The notes beneath the pieces are model-generated. The model searched no databases. It was not told the origin of the DNA and saw only the letters and a program-made list of their open reading frames with translations. The position numbers and the translations under genes are program-made. A DNA stretch of 64,000 nucleotides from Bacteroidales bacterium (GTDB lineage Bacteria; Bacteroidota; Bacteroidia; Bacteroidales; UBA10428). Where the stretch lies: contig DATGXG010000036.1 of NCBI GenBank assembly GCA_035299085.1, positions 1 to 64,000 on the forward strand, written 5' to 3'. The first letter of the stretch is position 1. Each line of letters begins with the position of its first letter. This document shows, piece after piece, positions 9,032 to 16,745 of the stretch.

Positions 9032-9121
9032 CGGTATAAATTAATTAAAATGGATTTCAAAATTAATCCAAATAAGCATATTAAAATCAGGAAAATCAAA
9101 TGAAATGTGCGTTAAAAAAGG

Positions 9122-9328
9122 TTAATAGATCTCTTCTTCACTATCCCCTAAAAAACGCATGGCTTTTTTGCTTATTCTTTCCACTTCGAAGGCAGTACGC
9201 CAGGAAAGTTTATTGTCATAAATTGACAGGAGTTCACTTTTGCATGCTGGGCAGATGATATCAGTTGCAGTATTCTTAAAACAACGCTTACATAACTTAC
9301 CTAACTTCTCAGAGTGTACCGGCTTCAT
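9122..9328 (-). CDS. Small hypothetical protein with zinc-ribbon-like cysteines
   Basis: The 68-residue ORF begins with ATG and contains two CxxC pairs, Cys13/Cys16 ('CKRC') and Cys26/Cys29 ('CPAC'), spaced as in a small treble-clef or zinc-ribbon knuckle. A charged, probably helical C-terminus follows, ending in 'GDSEEEIY'. It sits alone between the S41 protease and hemD on the same strand, with about 90 bases free on either side. I do not recognise the family. The paired cysteines and clean placement support a real gene, but the short length leaves doubt. Confidence 0.5.
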   Translation of the reverse strand: MKPVHSEKLGKLCKRCFKNTATDIICPACKSELLSIYDNKLSWRTAFEVERISKKAMRFLGDSEEEIY

Positions 9329-9424
9329 GAAATATCAATTTGCCATTATTGTACGAAACTAAAGGCTGTGGTGTTACAGCGTTTAAGGCAAATCTTAAAC
9401 AAAATGAGGAAGGAGGCGGCCGGA

Positions 9425-10180
9425 TTATTTTTTGCAGTTTTTATTCTGCTCCCGGATATACATATCCAATGCCATGATCATAGAAGGTGCCTCGGGACGG
9501 GGTGCCTGCAGATCAAGCCGTAATCCTGCATCAACCACGGCTTTTGCTGTAGCTGTACCGAATGATCCTATGCGTATATCGTTTTGCTGAAATTCAGGAA
9601 AATTCTTCATAAGCGATTTAATGCCTGAAGGACTGAAGAATACAAGAAGATCATAATTGATCACTGAAAAGTCGGTTAAATCACAGCTTACATTATGATA
9701 AAGAATCGCTCTTTCATACTTTATACCGTTCTTATCCAGCAATTCGGTTAATTCTTCATGCGGCAGGTCAGAAAAAGGCAGCAGGTATTTTTCTTCACCA
9801 TGGCGCTTTACTACCTCAACCAGGTCATTGATTGTCCCTGCACCGAAGAAAATTTTACGTTTCCTGTAAATGATGTATTTCTGAAGATAAAAGGCAACTG
9901 ATTCTGAAATACAGAAATACTTCATTGTGTCGGGAACAATGATCCGTAGTTCACCGCAAATCCGGAAGAAATGATCAATAGCCGTTTTGCTGTTAAAGAT
10001 CACAGCCGTATGGGCAAGAATGTCAATACGCTGTTTCCGGAAATCTTTGCAAGGTATCCCTTCTACATGACTGAAGGGACGAAAATCGATTTTTACATTA
10101 TTCTTCTCAGCCAGCTCAAAGTAAGGGGACTTATCTGATTCGGGCCGGGGCTGAGATACGAGAATCCTCTTTATCTTCAT
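9425..10180 (-). CDS. hemD: Uroporphyrinogen-III synthase
   Basis: HemD closes and inverts ring D of hydroxymethylbilane to give uroporphyrinogen III, the branch point to haem and corrinoids. The family is poorly conserved, but this 251-residue protein has its two-domain layout and recognisable phrases: an N-terminal 'ILVSQPRPE', 'AVIFNSKTAIDHFF' about residue 60-75, 'VFFSPSGIKSLM' near 180, and 'IGSFGTATAKAVVDAGL' near the C-terminus. It starts 16 bases after the DUF4271 gene, so the two form an operon. As I recall, hemD, DUF4271 and rnpA are neighbours in many Bacteroidota; here rnpA lies 6.5 kb away on the other strand. Confidence 0.88.
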   Translation of the reverse strand: MKIKRILVSQPRPESDKSPYFELAEKNNVKIDFRPFSHVEGIPCKDFRKQRIDILAHTAVIFNSKTAIDHFFRICGELRIIVPDTMKYFCISESVAFYLQKYIIYRKRKIFFGAGTINDLVEVVKRHGEEKYLLPFSDLPHEELTELLDKNGIKYERAILYHNVSCDLTDFSVINYDLLVFFSPSGIKSLMKNFPEFQQNDIRIGSFGTATAKAVVDAGLRLDLQAPRPEAPSMIMALDMYIREQNKNCKK

Positions 10181-10196
10181 AATAATCGTCTCTTCA

Positions 10197-11183
10197 TTAA
10201 TTACTCTGTATCAATGATGTAGCAAATTTATACCCAAGAAGAAGGGGCAAAATTTCAAGCGTACAAAGGTACAAAATCAAATAGAATAATAAAATATCCC
10301 TTCGCATTATTATTTGATAGGCCCTGAGTGTTTTGAGAAGAAATGCAGCAATGAACACTATAATACCCAGGATGAAGACAACGGGTATGATCTTAAAAGG
10401 CAGATACTGAGCCATAATAATAACCGGAAATAAAACAATTCCCATACCCTTGTTTACAACAAATGTGTTGTGCATGTATTCAGCGAACAGCCTTCTTGAC
10501 ATAAACAATGAACCGGTGAGGCGTAAAACAACTACACGGCTTATTGTATATAACAGAACGATATTCAGTAAAAGCAGGAATAACCGCATGCCTGTCATGC
10601 CCGCCCTGGCGTCCCCTGTATATTCGATATATTCAAATAGGAAGACCGAGAATACCGTTATATAAATAAAATCGAGCACAATGGAAACACGCTGATGAAG
10701 TACATTTTTTTCTTCGAATAGTTTTGAGGACAGTTGGAAGCTCGACAGGGCACTGCCCAGCGAAGAAAAGAACTTATTGTAAAATATGCGGATCCAGACA
10801 AAGAGTAAAACAAGGAAAAGAAAAATTCCAAGAAGCCAGTCGTATGTGTATAGTTTTCTTTCTGCCGGTTTGATTGATTCAGGCTGAGCAGTGCCTGTAT
10901 GTGTCGTCACGGTTGTATTCCCGCGGGAAAGTCCCGAAACAATCCCAGAAATACCATTCTCATTCAGGAAATCCGAAGAATTCCACCCGCTGTCAATCAC
11001 ATCCTGGTGGTCAAAGGGGATTTTCGTAATAACCGCTTCCGGTTTTTCCGGTAACGGCCGTTTAAAATGCCGGGTTATGGTGGCGGTTGTTTGGGCGGTA
11101 GAATGAGTAGTATCTGTTACTGCCTGCCTTGTTATAATTGTATCCTGAAAAGCGGAATGATAATTAACCGGAATCATACGCAT
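10197..11183 (-). CDS. DUF4271 integral membrane protein
   Basis: The N-terminal third is a polar Thr/Pro-rich stretch with no predicted fold, followed by about six to seven membrane helices, the first around 'YDWLLGIFLFLVLLFVW' and the last around 'ILLFYLILYLCTLEILPLLL'. The total length and the tail '..GYKFATSLI' fit the DUF4271 family of Bacteroidota, whose function is unknown to me. The frame can start with GTG at 11201 or ATG at 11183; I chose the ATG, giving 328 residues. It is followed by hemD after 16 bases. A link to tetrapyrrole synthesis or membrane insertion is suggested only by gene order. Confidence 0.75.
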   Translation of the reverse strand: MRMIPVNYHSAFQDTIITRQAVTDTTHSTAQTTATITRHFKRPLPEKPEAVITKIPFDHQDVIDSGWNSSDFLNENGISGIVSGLSRGNTTVTTHTGTAQPESIKPAERKLYTYDWLLGIFLFLVLLFVWIRIFYNKFFSSLGSALSSFQLSSKLFEEKNVLHQRVSIVLDFIYITVFSVFLFEYIEYTGDARAGMTGMRLFLLLLNIVLLYTISRVVVLRLTGSLFMSRRLFAEYMHNTFVVNKGMGIVLFPVIIMAQYLPFKIIPVVFILGIIVFIAAFLLKTLRAYQIIMRRDILLFYLILYLCTLEILPLLLGYKFATSLIQSN

Positions 11184-11214
11184 AACTGCTGAAAAGTGCA
11201 CAAAGATAGTAAAT

Positions 11215-11544
11215 TTATGAACCCAGTTTCGGGTTATTTCTATGCCTCATCTGATCTCGCGTCGTTTTTTTTTCGATATTTTTTTCAAAAGCAGTTTGCA
11301 GGTCAACGCCTGTTTGGTTAGCCAGGCAAATCAGTACAAACAGGATATCAGCCATTTCATCGCCCAGGCTTTTGCCGGCCTCGCCCAGTTTGGAGGATTG
11401 TTCGCCGAATTGCCGCGCCATAATCCTCGCCAGTTCACCAGTCTCTTCCATTAAAAGAGCCAGGTTGGTGAGTTCATTAAAATACCTCACTCCGTATTCA
11501 TTGATCCATTGATCAACCTTTTGCTGAGCTTCGCCTATTGTCAT
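11215..11544 (-). CDS. MazG-like nucleotide pyrophosphohydrolase
   Basis: The 109-residue protein matches the all-alpha NTP pyrophosphatase fold. The metal-binding helices are visible as EExxE at 33-37 ('EETGE') and the ExxD pair in 'GDEMADILFVLICLAN' (Glu63, Asp66). Such enzymes cut nucleoside triphosphates to monophosphate and pyrophosphate, often to clear non-canonical nucleotides. Its ATG overlaps the dtd stop by one base (TAATG), so translation is probably coupled. The pairing of a tRNA-proofreading enzyme with a nucleotide-cleaning enzyme suggests a small quality-control operon. Confidence 0.87.
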   Translation of the reverse strand: MTIGEAQQKVDQWINEYGVRYFNELTNLALLMEETGELARIMARQFGEQSSKLGEAGKSLGDEMADILFVLICLANQTGVDLQTAFEKNIEKKTTRDQMRHRNNPKLGS

Positions 11545-11996
11545 TATTCCTTATTTTTTGTATCCATTATTATTGTAACGGGACCGTCATTGATCAATTC
11601 CACTTTCATATCAGCGCCGAATTCACCTGACAATACATCCTTGCCGGTATCTGATGAGATCTGCCTGAGAAAAGATTCATATAATGGGATAGCGGTTTCA
11701 GGTCGGGCGGCTTTAATAAATGAGGGCCGGTTGCCCTTTTTTGTACTGGAGTGAAGGGTAAACTGACTGACAACAAGGATGTCTCCGTTAACATCAAGAA
11801 CCGACAGGTTCATTAATTGATTATCATCGCTGAAAATACGCAGCTTTGATATCTTAGCAGACAGCCATTCCACATCTTCAATTGTATCCGCTTCTTCGAT
11901 TCCCAGTAAAACCAATAAGCCCTTCTGAACAGAAGATTTTGTAACGCTGTTGATTGTCACCGATGCCCGGCTGACCCTCTGAATTACCGCTCGCAT
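11544..11996 (-). CDS. dtd: D-aminoacyl-tRNA deacylase
   Basis: Dtd removes D-amino acids (and glycine) wrongly attached to tRNA. At 150 residues it has the normal length. It starts with the family's 'MRAVIQRVSRASV', carries 'VVSQFTLHSSTKKGNRPSF' (the SQFTL active-site motif), and ends with a variant of the Gly-cisPro region, 'NDGPVTIIMDT'. The start ATG is well defined by this conserved N-terminus. It is the first gene of the dtd-mazG pair, divergent from the PspC module across 204 bases. Confidence 0.95.
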   Translation of the reverse strand: MRAVIQRVSRASVTINSVTKSSVQKGLLVLLGIEEADTIEDVEWLSAKISKLRIFSDDNQLMNLSVLDVNGDILVVSQFTLHSSTKKGNRPSFIKAARPETAIPLYESFLRQISSDTGKDVLSGEFGADMKVELINDGPVTIIMDTKNKE

Positions 11997-12122
11997 TTCT
12001 GATAGTTTGGTTAAAAGTAGTAAAATGACACAAAAAAAGAGAAGTCATACCGTCGGTTTCATTCATTTCACCGGTAAATATAAATGTTTTACCGAATATC
12101 TGAAATATTTTACTACTATGTC

Positions 12123-12154
12123 TTGCATATTACTAATATTTATTTATATCTTTG
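12123..12154 (+). promoter_or_regulatory. Candidate promoter of the PspC-PadR-PspC operon
   Basis: TTG at 12123-12125 and TATCTTTG at 12147-12154 (TAnnTTTG) are 21 bases apart, close to the Bacteroidota -33/-7 arrangement. The start codon is 47 bases past the -7 box. The surrounding DNA is strongly AT-rich. Confidence 0.45.
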
Positions 12155-12200
12155 TTATGTAATTATTCTTCTATAACCAAGTATTAAAATTTATACCAAA

Positions 12201-12803
12201 ATGAAAAAGACTTTTTCGGTCAACCTGGGGAATCGGGTGTACAACATCGATGACGACGCTTACTTGCGACTGAAAGACTATCTCGACAATATAGAAAGTT
12301 ATTTTTCAGACGAAAAAGAGCGTGAGGATATTATAAATGACATTGAGCTCCGTCTTTCGGAATTATTTTCTGAAAGACTGAATGTAAACAGGCAGGTTAT
12401 CACACTTACCGACGTGGATGATGCCATTAAGATAATGGGTGATCCCCGTGAAATAGGAGGTGAAAAGGGAAAATCAGAGCCTGTATACACTGCCTACACT
12501 GGAAGAACAAGGCGCAGGTTATTCCGCGATCCTGACAACAGGGTATTAGGCGGAGTTTGTGGTGGCCTTGGTGCCTTCCTGGATATTGATCCTGTTATTC
12601 TCAGGGTAATCCTTGTGATCTTGTTTTTCTTCTTTGGAGCAGGCTTACTGGTTTACCTGATCATGTGGATTGTGGTGCCTGAGGCCAGGACTACAGCGCA
12701 AAAACTCGAAATGCGGGGAGACCATGTCAACGCCAGTAACATCGGAAATTTTGTACGTGAAGAATTCGATAGCGTTAAAAAGAGCTTCCGCAGAAAAAGA
12801 TAA
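12201..12803 (+). CDS. PspC-domain membrane protein, short form
   Basis: The 200-residue protein has a soluble N-terminal domain (1-90, 'NLGNRVYNIDDDAYLRLKDY'), a PspC domain at about 105-165 ('RDPDNRVLGGVCGGLGAFLD') with one or two membrane helices at 134-159, and a basic cytoplasmic tail ending 'KKSFRRKR'. PspC proteins take part in envelope-stress responses. The N-terminal domain is clearly homologous to that of the gene at 13174, so the two arose by duplication. The PadR gene between them suggests self-regulation of the module. Confidence 0.9.
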   Translation: MKKTFSVNLGNRVYNIDDDAYLRLKDYLDNIESYFSDEKEREDIINDIELRLSELFSERLNVNRQVITLTDVDDAIKIMGDPREIGGEKGKSEPVYTAYTGRTRRRLFRDPDNRVLGGVCGGLGAFLDIDPVILRVILVILFFFFGAGLLVYLIMWIVVPEARTTAQKLEMRGDHVNASNIGNFVREEFDSVKKSFRRKR

Positions 12804-12838
12804 AACACTTCTATTTATAACTGAAATATATTAAGCAT

Positions 12839-13165
12839 ATGGATATGGAAAATGCAAAAGCCCAAATGAGAAAGGGAGTACTTGAATTCTGTATTCTTTC
12901 CATTCTCTCAAAGAATGATGCCTATGCAACGGATATTCTGAATGCCCTTAAGGAATCTGAATTGATCGTTGTGGAAGGTACTCTTTACCCTCTTCTGTCA
13001 AGACAAAAAAATGCAGGGTTGCTGAGTTACCGTTGGGAAGAATCCACACAGGGACCTCCCAGGAAATACTATGCCCTTACGGATAAAGGAAGGGAAACTC
13101 TTTCTGAATTGCAGATAAGCTGGAACCAGCTTATCCAGGCAGTTGATTCAATAACCGGTAAATAA
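12839..13165 (+). CDS. PadR-family transcriptional regulator
   Basis: This 108-residue winged-helix protein shows the PadR core: 'MRKGVLEFCILSILSKNDAYATDIL' split across helix 1 and 2, the wing 'VVEGTLYPLLSRQKNAGLLSYRWEES' and 'GPPRKYYALTDKGRETL'. PadR regulators are dimeric repressors that often control membrane or stress genes beside them. An in-frame ATG two codons downstream (12845) is an alternative start. It lies 35 bases after the short pspC gene and 8 bases before the long one, so all three should be one transcript. Confidence 0.93.
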   Translation: MDMENAKAQMRKGVLEFCILSILSKNDAYATDILNALKESELIVVEGTLYPLLSRQKNAGLLSYRWEESTQGPPRKYYALTDKGRETLSELQISWNQLIQAVDSITGK

Positions 13166-13173
13166 CATCCCCC

Positions 13174-14724
13174 ATGAAAAAAACAACTCAGATTCATATT
13201 GGCGGAAGGCACTTTTTTATCGATGAGGATGCCTTTCAGAAACTTAACCTTTACCTTGAGTCACTTAAACGGCATTTCGCCGGTGAAGGGGAATCAGGCA
13301 GTGAAGTGGTTGATGATATTGAGCAGCGAATTGCCGAACTCCTTGAGAGCAAAATTACACAGGGAAAGCAGGCTGTTAACCTCAGTGATGTGAATGAGGC
13401 TATTTCAACCCTTGGAAATGTAGAGGATTTTGTTTTCAATGATGATCGTCCGGATCAGCAGGAAATTTACACAAACCGCAGGGATTACAGGCGCTTTTAC
13501 CGCGATCCGGACAACTATTATATTGGCGGTGTTGCCGGTGGCATGGGTGAATATTTCGACATCGATCCGATGTGGATAAGACTTGCCTTTGTTCTTCTGT
13601 TCTTTGCAAAGGGTGCAGGACTTCTGATTTATCTTATACTATGGATTGTGGTACCGAAAGCAAGGACAACGGCTGAAAAACTGCAAATGCGGGGCAAGCC
13701 GGTGAATCTTTCCACTATTAAGGAAACGGTAAATGAAGAATATGAAAAAGTAAGAACATACCAGACAACAGGTCCCGATTCAGGCGAAAGAACAAGAAAC
13801 GCCGTTGAAAATATCTTCAGGGCCCTGGGATTAGTGGTTGTGGCTATTTTTAAATTTATTGTAGCTTTTATCGGTGTGATATTTCTTGTAATCGGTTCGA
13901 TTTTTCTGGCCGGACTTATTATGGCCATATTCGGTTTCACCGGATTTTTCGGACATGCATGGAATGGAGTCTATGTACCTGATGCAATAAATTTCTTTGC
14001 CAACAGCGGGTACTATTATGCTGCTGTTATAGCACTCATTGTGCTGGTTCTCATTCCTATCATCGCTCTTATCTACGGTGGGGTTAAAATTTTATTCAAT
14101 ATTAAAACAAAACATCCCGTACTGAGAGCCTTTTTATTAACCTCGTGGATTCTGGCCCTCATCCTTTTCGGAACAGTTTTAATTGTAAATATACCCAACA
14201 GCCCCATAGAGGCTTCCGGGTCGAATTCCTCTGTTATTGAGCCGGAAAAGTATCCATACCTGGTAATCAATGTGAATGATAATCTTGAAGACAGAAGTGT
14301 AACTCATTATCGTGTAATGGGAATGCGCTTTAACTACAGCCGTTGGGATGAAGCTCTGTATGATGATGCCAGCCTTAACATTGAAAGATCCCCGGATAAA
14401 CAATTTCACCTGACTGTTCAGAAAAAAATTAAAAATGCGCAATTCAATGATTCAGAGGATTTTTTGGATGAAGTCCGTTACAATTGGGATGTAAAAGATT
14501 CGGTTTTGACACTTGACAAGTATTTCTTCACCGATGACAATGACTTCTGGATGTTTCCACGGGTTGATCTTATCCTGAAGGTGCCTGAAGGCCAAAAGAT
14601 TAAATTCAACCGGGATGCATGTGAAATGCTCACCATGGATGAAAGACAAAAATACTGTGAGGAAGTCCCACCTGGAAAGAAATGGATGATGTCTCCTGAA
14701 GGAGCGCTCATAGCAACAGAATAA
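13174..14724 (+). CDS. PspC-domain multispanning membrane protein, long form
   Basis: The 516-residue protein repeats the layout of its short paralogue: N-terminal soluble domain (1-90), then PspC (about 105-165, 'DPDNYYIGGVAGGMGEYFD'). It continues with further membrane segments at about 217-256, 282-306 and 318-340 and a C-terminal domain of about 165 residues. The last part contains 'VDLILKVPEGQKIKFN', the kind of phrase seen in LiaG/DUF4097-type beta-helix domains, so I infer an extracytoplasmic sensing or adhesion-like domain. Function is likely envelope-stress sensing with the PadR protein encoded 8 bases upstream. The C-terminal assignment is weak. Confidence 0.85.
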   Translation: MKKTTQIHIGGRHFFIDEDAFQKLNLYLESLKRHFAGEGESGSEVVDDIEQRIAELLESKITQGKQAVNLSDVNEAISTLGNVEDFVFNDDRPDQQEIYTNRRDYRRFYRDPDNYYIGGVAGGMGEYFDIDPMWIRLAFVLLFFAKGAGLLIYLILWIVVPKARTTAEKLQMRGKPVNLSTIKETVNEEYEKVRTYQTTGPDSGERTRNAVENIFRALGLVVVAIFKFIVAFIGVIFLVIGSIFLAGLIMAIFGFTGFFGHAWNGVYVPDAINFFANSGYYYAAVIALIVLVLIPIIALIYGGVKILFNIKTKHPVLRAFLLTSWILALILFGTVLIVNIPNSPIEASGSNSSVIEPEKYPYLVINVNDNLEDRSVTHYRVMGMRFNYSRWDEALYDDASLNIERSPDKQFHLTVQKKIKNAQFNDSEDFLDEVRYNWDVKDSVLTLDKYFFTDDNDFWMFPRVDLILKVPEGQKIKFNRDACEMLTMDERQKYCEEVPPGKKWMMSPEGALIATE

Positions 14725-14745
14725 TTACCCCGGACCTGTATTAAA

Positions 14746-14815
14746 ATAGCCCCGCTTTAATACCGGGAATATAGATTCATCATGCCATATGCCCCGGTCT
14801 TAAGGCCGGGGCTAT
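14746..14815. repeat. Pair of GC-rich palindromes after the PspC operon
   Basis: Two related hairpins lie in tandem. The second (14791-14812) is a nearly perfect stem, GCCCCGGTC/GGCCGGGGC around TTAA. The first (14749-14766) is an imperfect copy, GCCCCG...CCGGG. The outer arms ATAGCCCCG (14746-14754) and CGGGGCTAT (14807-14815) can also pair with each other, giving an alternative fold. There is no T run, so a standard intrinsic terminator is unlikely; a dispersed palindromic repeat or an mRNA 3' stabiliser fits better. Confidence 0.6.
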
Positions 14816-14852
14816 TGATTGAATGAGAACTAATAGGCAATTAAAGAATTAG

Positions 14853-14882
14853 TTTGTAAAAACGGTTTTTTGTATAACTTTG
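14853..14882 (+). promoter_or_regulatory. Promoter of tRNA-Gln
   Basis: TTTG (14853-14856), an 18-base spacer and TAACTTTG (14875-14882) match the Bacteroidota TTTG / TAnnTTTG promoter. The tRNA begins 18 bases after the -7 box. Confidence 0.7.
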
Positions 14883-14899
14883 CAACCTCCAAATTGCGC

Positions 14900-14970
14900 T
14901 GTCCGATGGTGTAACGGTAGCACTGCAGATTTTGGTTCTGCCTGTTCAGGTTCGAATCCTGATCGGACAA
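14900..14970 (+). tRNA. tRNA-Gln (anticodon UUG)
   Basis: A full cloverleaf of 71 bases can be folded. The acceptor stem is TGTCCGA with TCGGACA and discriminator A. The anticodon stem GCAGA/TCTGC encloses TTTTGGT, giving anticodon TTG. The T arm contains GTTCGAATC with stem CAGG/CCTG. The U1-A72 start is typical of tRNA-Gln. CCA is not encoded. Confidence 0.95.
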
Positions 14971-14973
14971 CTG

Positions 14974-15004
14974 AAAAAAAACCGCCTTATGAGGCGGTTT
15001 TTTT
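14974..15004. terminator. Bidirectional terminator between tRNA-Gln and the OsmC gene
   Basis: ACCGCC/GGCGGT flanked by a run of eight A and a run of seven T forms a stem of up to 12 bp with the loop TTATGA. It terminates tRNA-Gln on the plus strand and the converging OsmC gene, whose stop is two bases away, on the minus strand. Confidence 0.9.
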
Positions 15005-15005
15005 A

Positions 15006-15434
15006 TTAATAAATTTGTGTGGGGGCAGGTTCCGGAATACGCAGTGAAATATGAGTGCTTTGTCTTAACGTGTTATGCACTTCTGCAATTCTGTCCACAT
15101 CCCTGATCAGTGAGGCAATTTCATCATATGTACTTCCGGGCGACTGTACCTTTGCTTCGTACATAATATTGGAAGCAGGCTCGCCTTCCCTTCCAAACTC
15201 ACCTCTGACAATCACTTCAACTGCACTGATCTCCATTTCCCGGCGAGCCGCTTCACGATATATATCGTTGCAGAAACAGGTAGCCAAAGCAAGGAACAAA
15301 AGTTCCCCGCCTGTAACAGATGATCCTTTACCCAAAGGCTTACTCGGAATTATTATCTTTTTTTTGCTCTCGCCTGAGCTTACTGTAACTTCATTCTCAC
15401 GATGAATATTCGATAAGGTTGCAGAAACCAACAT
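15006..15434 (-). CDS. OsmC/Ohr-family protein
   Basis: I prefer the ATG at 15434 (142 residues) over the GTG at 15458, because homologues normally begin close to 'MLVSATLSN'. The OsmC core is visible: 'PLGKGSSVTGGELLFLALATCFCNDI' (split) with the first conserved Cys, then alternating strands 'EVIVRGEFG' and 'IMYEAKVQSP'. The second catalytic Cys of OsmC/Ohr peroxidases would be expected in 'DRIAEVHNTL', but none is there, so peroxidase activity by the usual two-cysteine mechanism is doubtful. It converges on tRNA-Gln and shares its terminator. Confidence 0.82.
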   Translation of the reverse strand: MLVSATLSNIHRENEVTVSSGESKKKIIIPSKPLGKGSSVTGGELLFLALATCFCNDIYREAARREMEISAVEVIVRGEFGREGEPASNIMYEAKVQSPGSTYDEIASLIRDVDRIAEVHNTLRQSTHISLRIPEPAPTQIY

Positions 15435-15564
15435 ACTTAAACGTTTTGCGACTAACACTTTTAAAATGAAAAGGTTTCCTGTTAACTGTAGATTAACAAA
15501 TCGGAAGGCTTTAGTTTCACCAGGGAACAGTATACATGCCGCATGCGAAAAAAGTAAATTTTAT

Positions 15565-15595
15565 TTTGATATTTCCGATATATCATTTATTTTTG
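15565..15595 (+). promoter_or_regulatory. Promoter of tRNA-Asn
   Basis: TTTG (15565-15568), a 19-base spacer and TATTTTTG (15588-15595) match the Bacteroidota consensus exactly. The tRNA begins 15 bases after the -7 box. Confidence 0.75.
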
Positions 15596-15609
15596 CACCT
15601 CTGAAAAAT

Positions 15610-15683
15610 TCCTCAGTAGCTCAGTTGGTTAGAGCATCTGGCTGTTAACCAGAGGGTCCTAAGTTCGAGTCTTAGCTGAGGAG
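15610..15683 (+). tRNA. tRNA-Asn (anticodon GUU)
   Basis: A 74-base cloverleaf folds with acceptor stem TCCTCAG/CTGAGGA and discriminator G, D arm GCTC...GAGC, anticodon stem TCTGG/CCAGA around CTGTTAA (anticodon GTT), and T arm CTAAG/CTTAG. CCA is not encoded. Confidence 0.96.
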
Positions 15684-15690
15684 CATAACA

Positions 15691-15736
15691 GGCCACAAAG
15701 TGTTTTAATAAATTTAACTTTGTGGTCTTTTTTTTT
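15691..15736 (+). terminator. Terminator of tRNA-Asn
   Basis: GGCCACAAAG (15691-15700) pairs with CTTTGTGGTC (15718-15727), and a run of nine T follows (15728-15736). A second copy of the 3' arm, CTTTGTGGCT, occurs at 15739-15748, and the T run ends in TAGCTTTG, which resembles a -7 box for the following kinase gene. Confidence 0.85.
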
Positions 15737-15767
15737 AGCTTTGTGGCTCACCTGTTTAACACACACC

Positions 15768-16745
15768 ATGAAAAAAATTCTCGGCATCGGTAATGCGCTC
15801 GTTGATATCATTTACTTTCTTGAAAATGATGCGTTCCTTGAAAATTTCGAACTTCCTAAAGGAAGCATGCAGCTTGTGGATGCAGGTAAAGCTGATCAGA
15901 TTGAAAAAGCTGCCGGATCTCTTAAAAAATTCATGGCATCCGGAGGCTCTGCTGCCAACACCATTCAAGGTCTGGCCAGGCTTGGGTTAACGACCGCTTT
16001 TATCGGCACAGTGGGTGAAGATCATTTTGGTAACTTTTTTAAAGACGATATGATTTCAGCAGGAATCAAACCGTTATTATCCATTGGTACCATTGGCACT
16101 GGCAGGGCGGTTTCGCTTGTTTCACCGGGAGGTGAGAGAACATTCGGCACTTACCTGGGCTCTGCCATTGAATTGTCGGCTGAAATTGCCGATCCTGCCA
16201 TTTTTGGAGATTATGATCATTTGCACCTCGAAGGATATCTTGTTCCCAATCAACCTCTTGTAGAGAATGCCCTGCGGATAGCAACAAACGCCGGTATGAC
16301 TCTGTCACTAGATTTGGCCAGTTATAACGTAGTTGAATCCAATCTTGAATTTCTGAAACGGATCATCCGAATGTATAAACCTGTTGTTTTTGCCAATGAG
16401 GAAGAAGCCAGGGCATTTTCAGGATATTCAGAGCCCGGGAAAGCTCTCGATTACATTTCACAATATACTTCAACCTGTATTGTAAAAACAGGAGCCAAAG
16501 GCTCACTGATCTTTCATGATGGTAAAAATTACAGTGCTGATGTCATTAAGGTAAAATGCCTCGATACCACCGGGGCAGGAGATCTGTATGCGGCCGGATT
16601 TATTTATGGGTTTGTTAACCATATGAGTCCCGACCGGTGCGGCCGGATAGGCTCACTGCTTGCAGGTAAGGTAATAGAAGAAGCAGGCGCTAAAATTTGT
16701 GAAAACTCGTGGCAGTTTATCGGAAATGCGCTTGCTGAAATTTAA
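15768..16745 (+). CDS. PfkB-family carbohydrate/nucleoside kinase (adenosine-kinase-like)
   Basis: The right start is ATG at 15768 (325 residues): the frame extends upstream only into the terminator of tRNA-Asn, whereas 'MKKILGIGNALVDI' is a standard ribokinase-fold N-terminus. The substrate motif is 'MASGGSAANTIQGLARLG' and the PfkB signature 2 with the anion hole and catalytic Asp is 'DTTGAGDLYAAGFIYG'. The family phosphorylates sugars or nucleosides with ATP. The overall pattern, including 'LPKGSMQLVD', is that of adenosine-kinase-like Bacteroidota members, but the substrate cannot be fixed. Its stop overlaps that of the deoxynucleoside kinase at TTAA. Confidence 0.88.
   Translation: MKKILGIGNALVDIIYFLENDAFLENFELPKGSMQLVDAGKADQIEKAAGSLKKFMASGGSAANTIQGLARLGLTTAFIGTVGEDHFGNFFKDDMISAGIKPLLSIGTIGTGRAVSLVSPGGERTFGTYLGSAIELSAEIADPAIFGDYDHLHLEGYLVPNQPLVENALRIATNAGMTLSLDLASYNVVESNLEFLKRIIRMYKPVVFANEEEARAFSGYSEPGKALDYISQYTSTCIVKTGAKGSLIFHDGKNYSADVIKVKCLDTTGAGDLYAAGFIYGFVNHMSPDRCGRIGSLLAGKVIEEAGAKICENSWQFIGNALAEI

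Noticed and set aside
9314-9523. 69-residue plus-strand ORF overlapping the small zinc protein and hemD
   Set aside because: It crosses the ends of two better-supported genes and has no motif.
15720-15767. Upstream extension of the PfkB kinase from TTG at 15720
   Set aside because: It would start inside the tRNA-Asn terminator, and the residues before 'MKKILGIG' do not fit the family.
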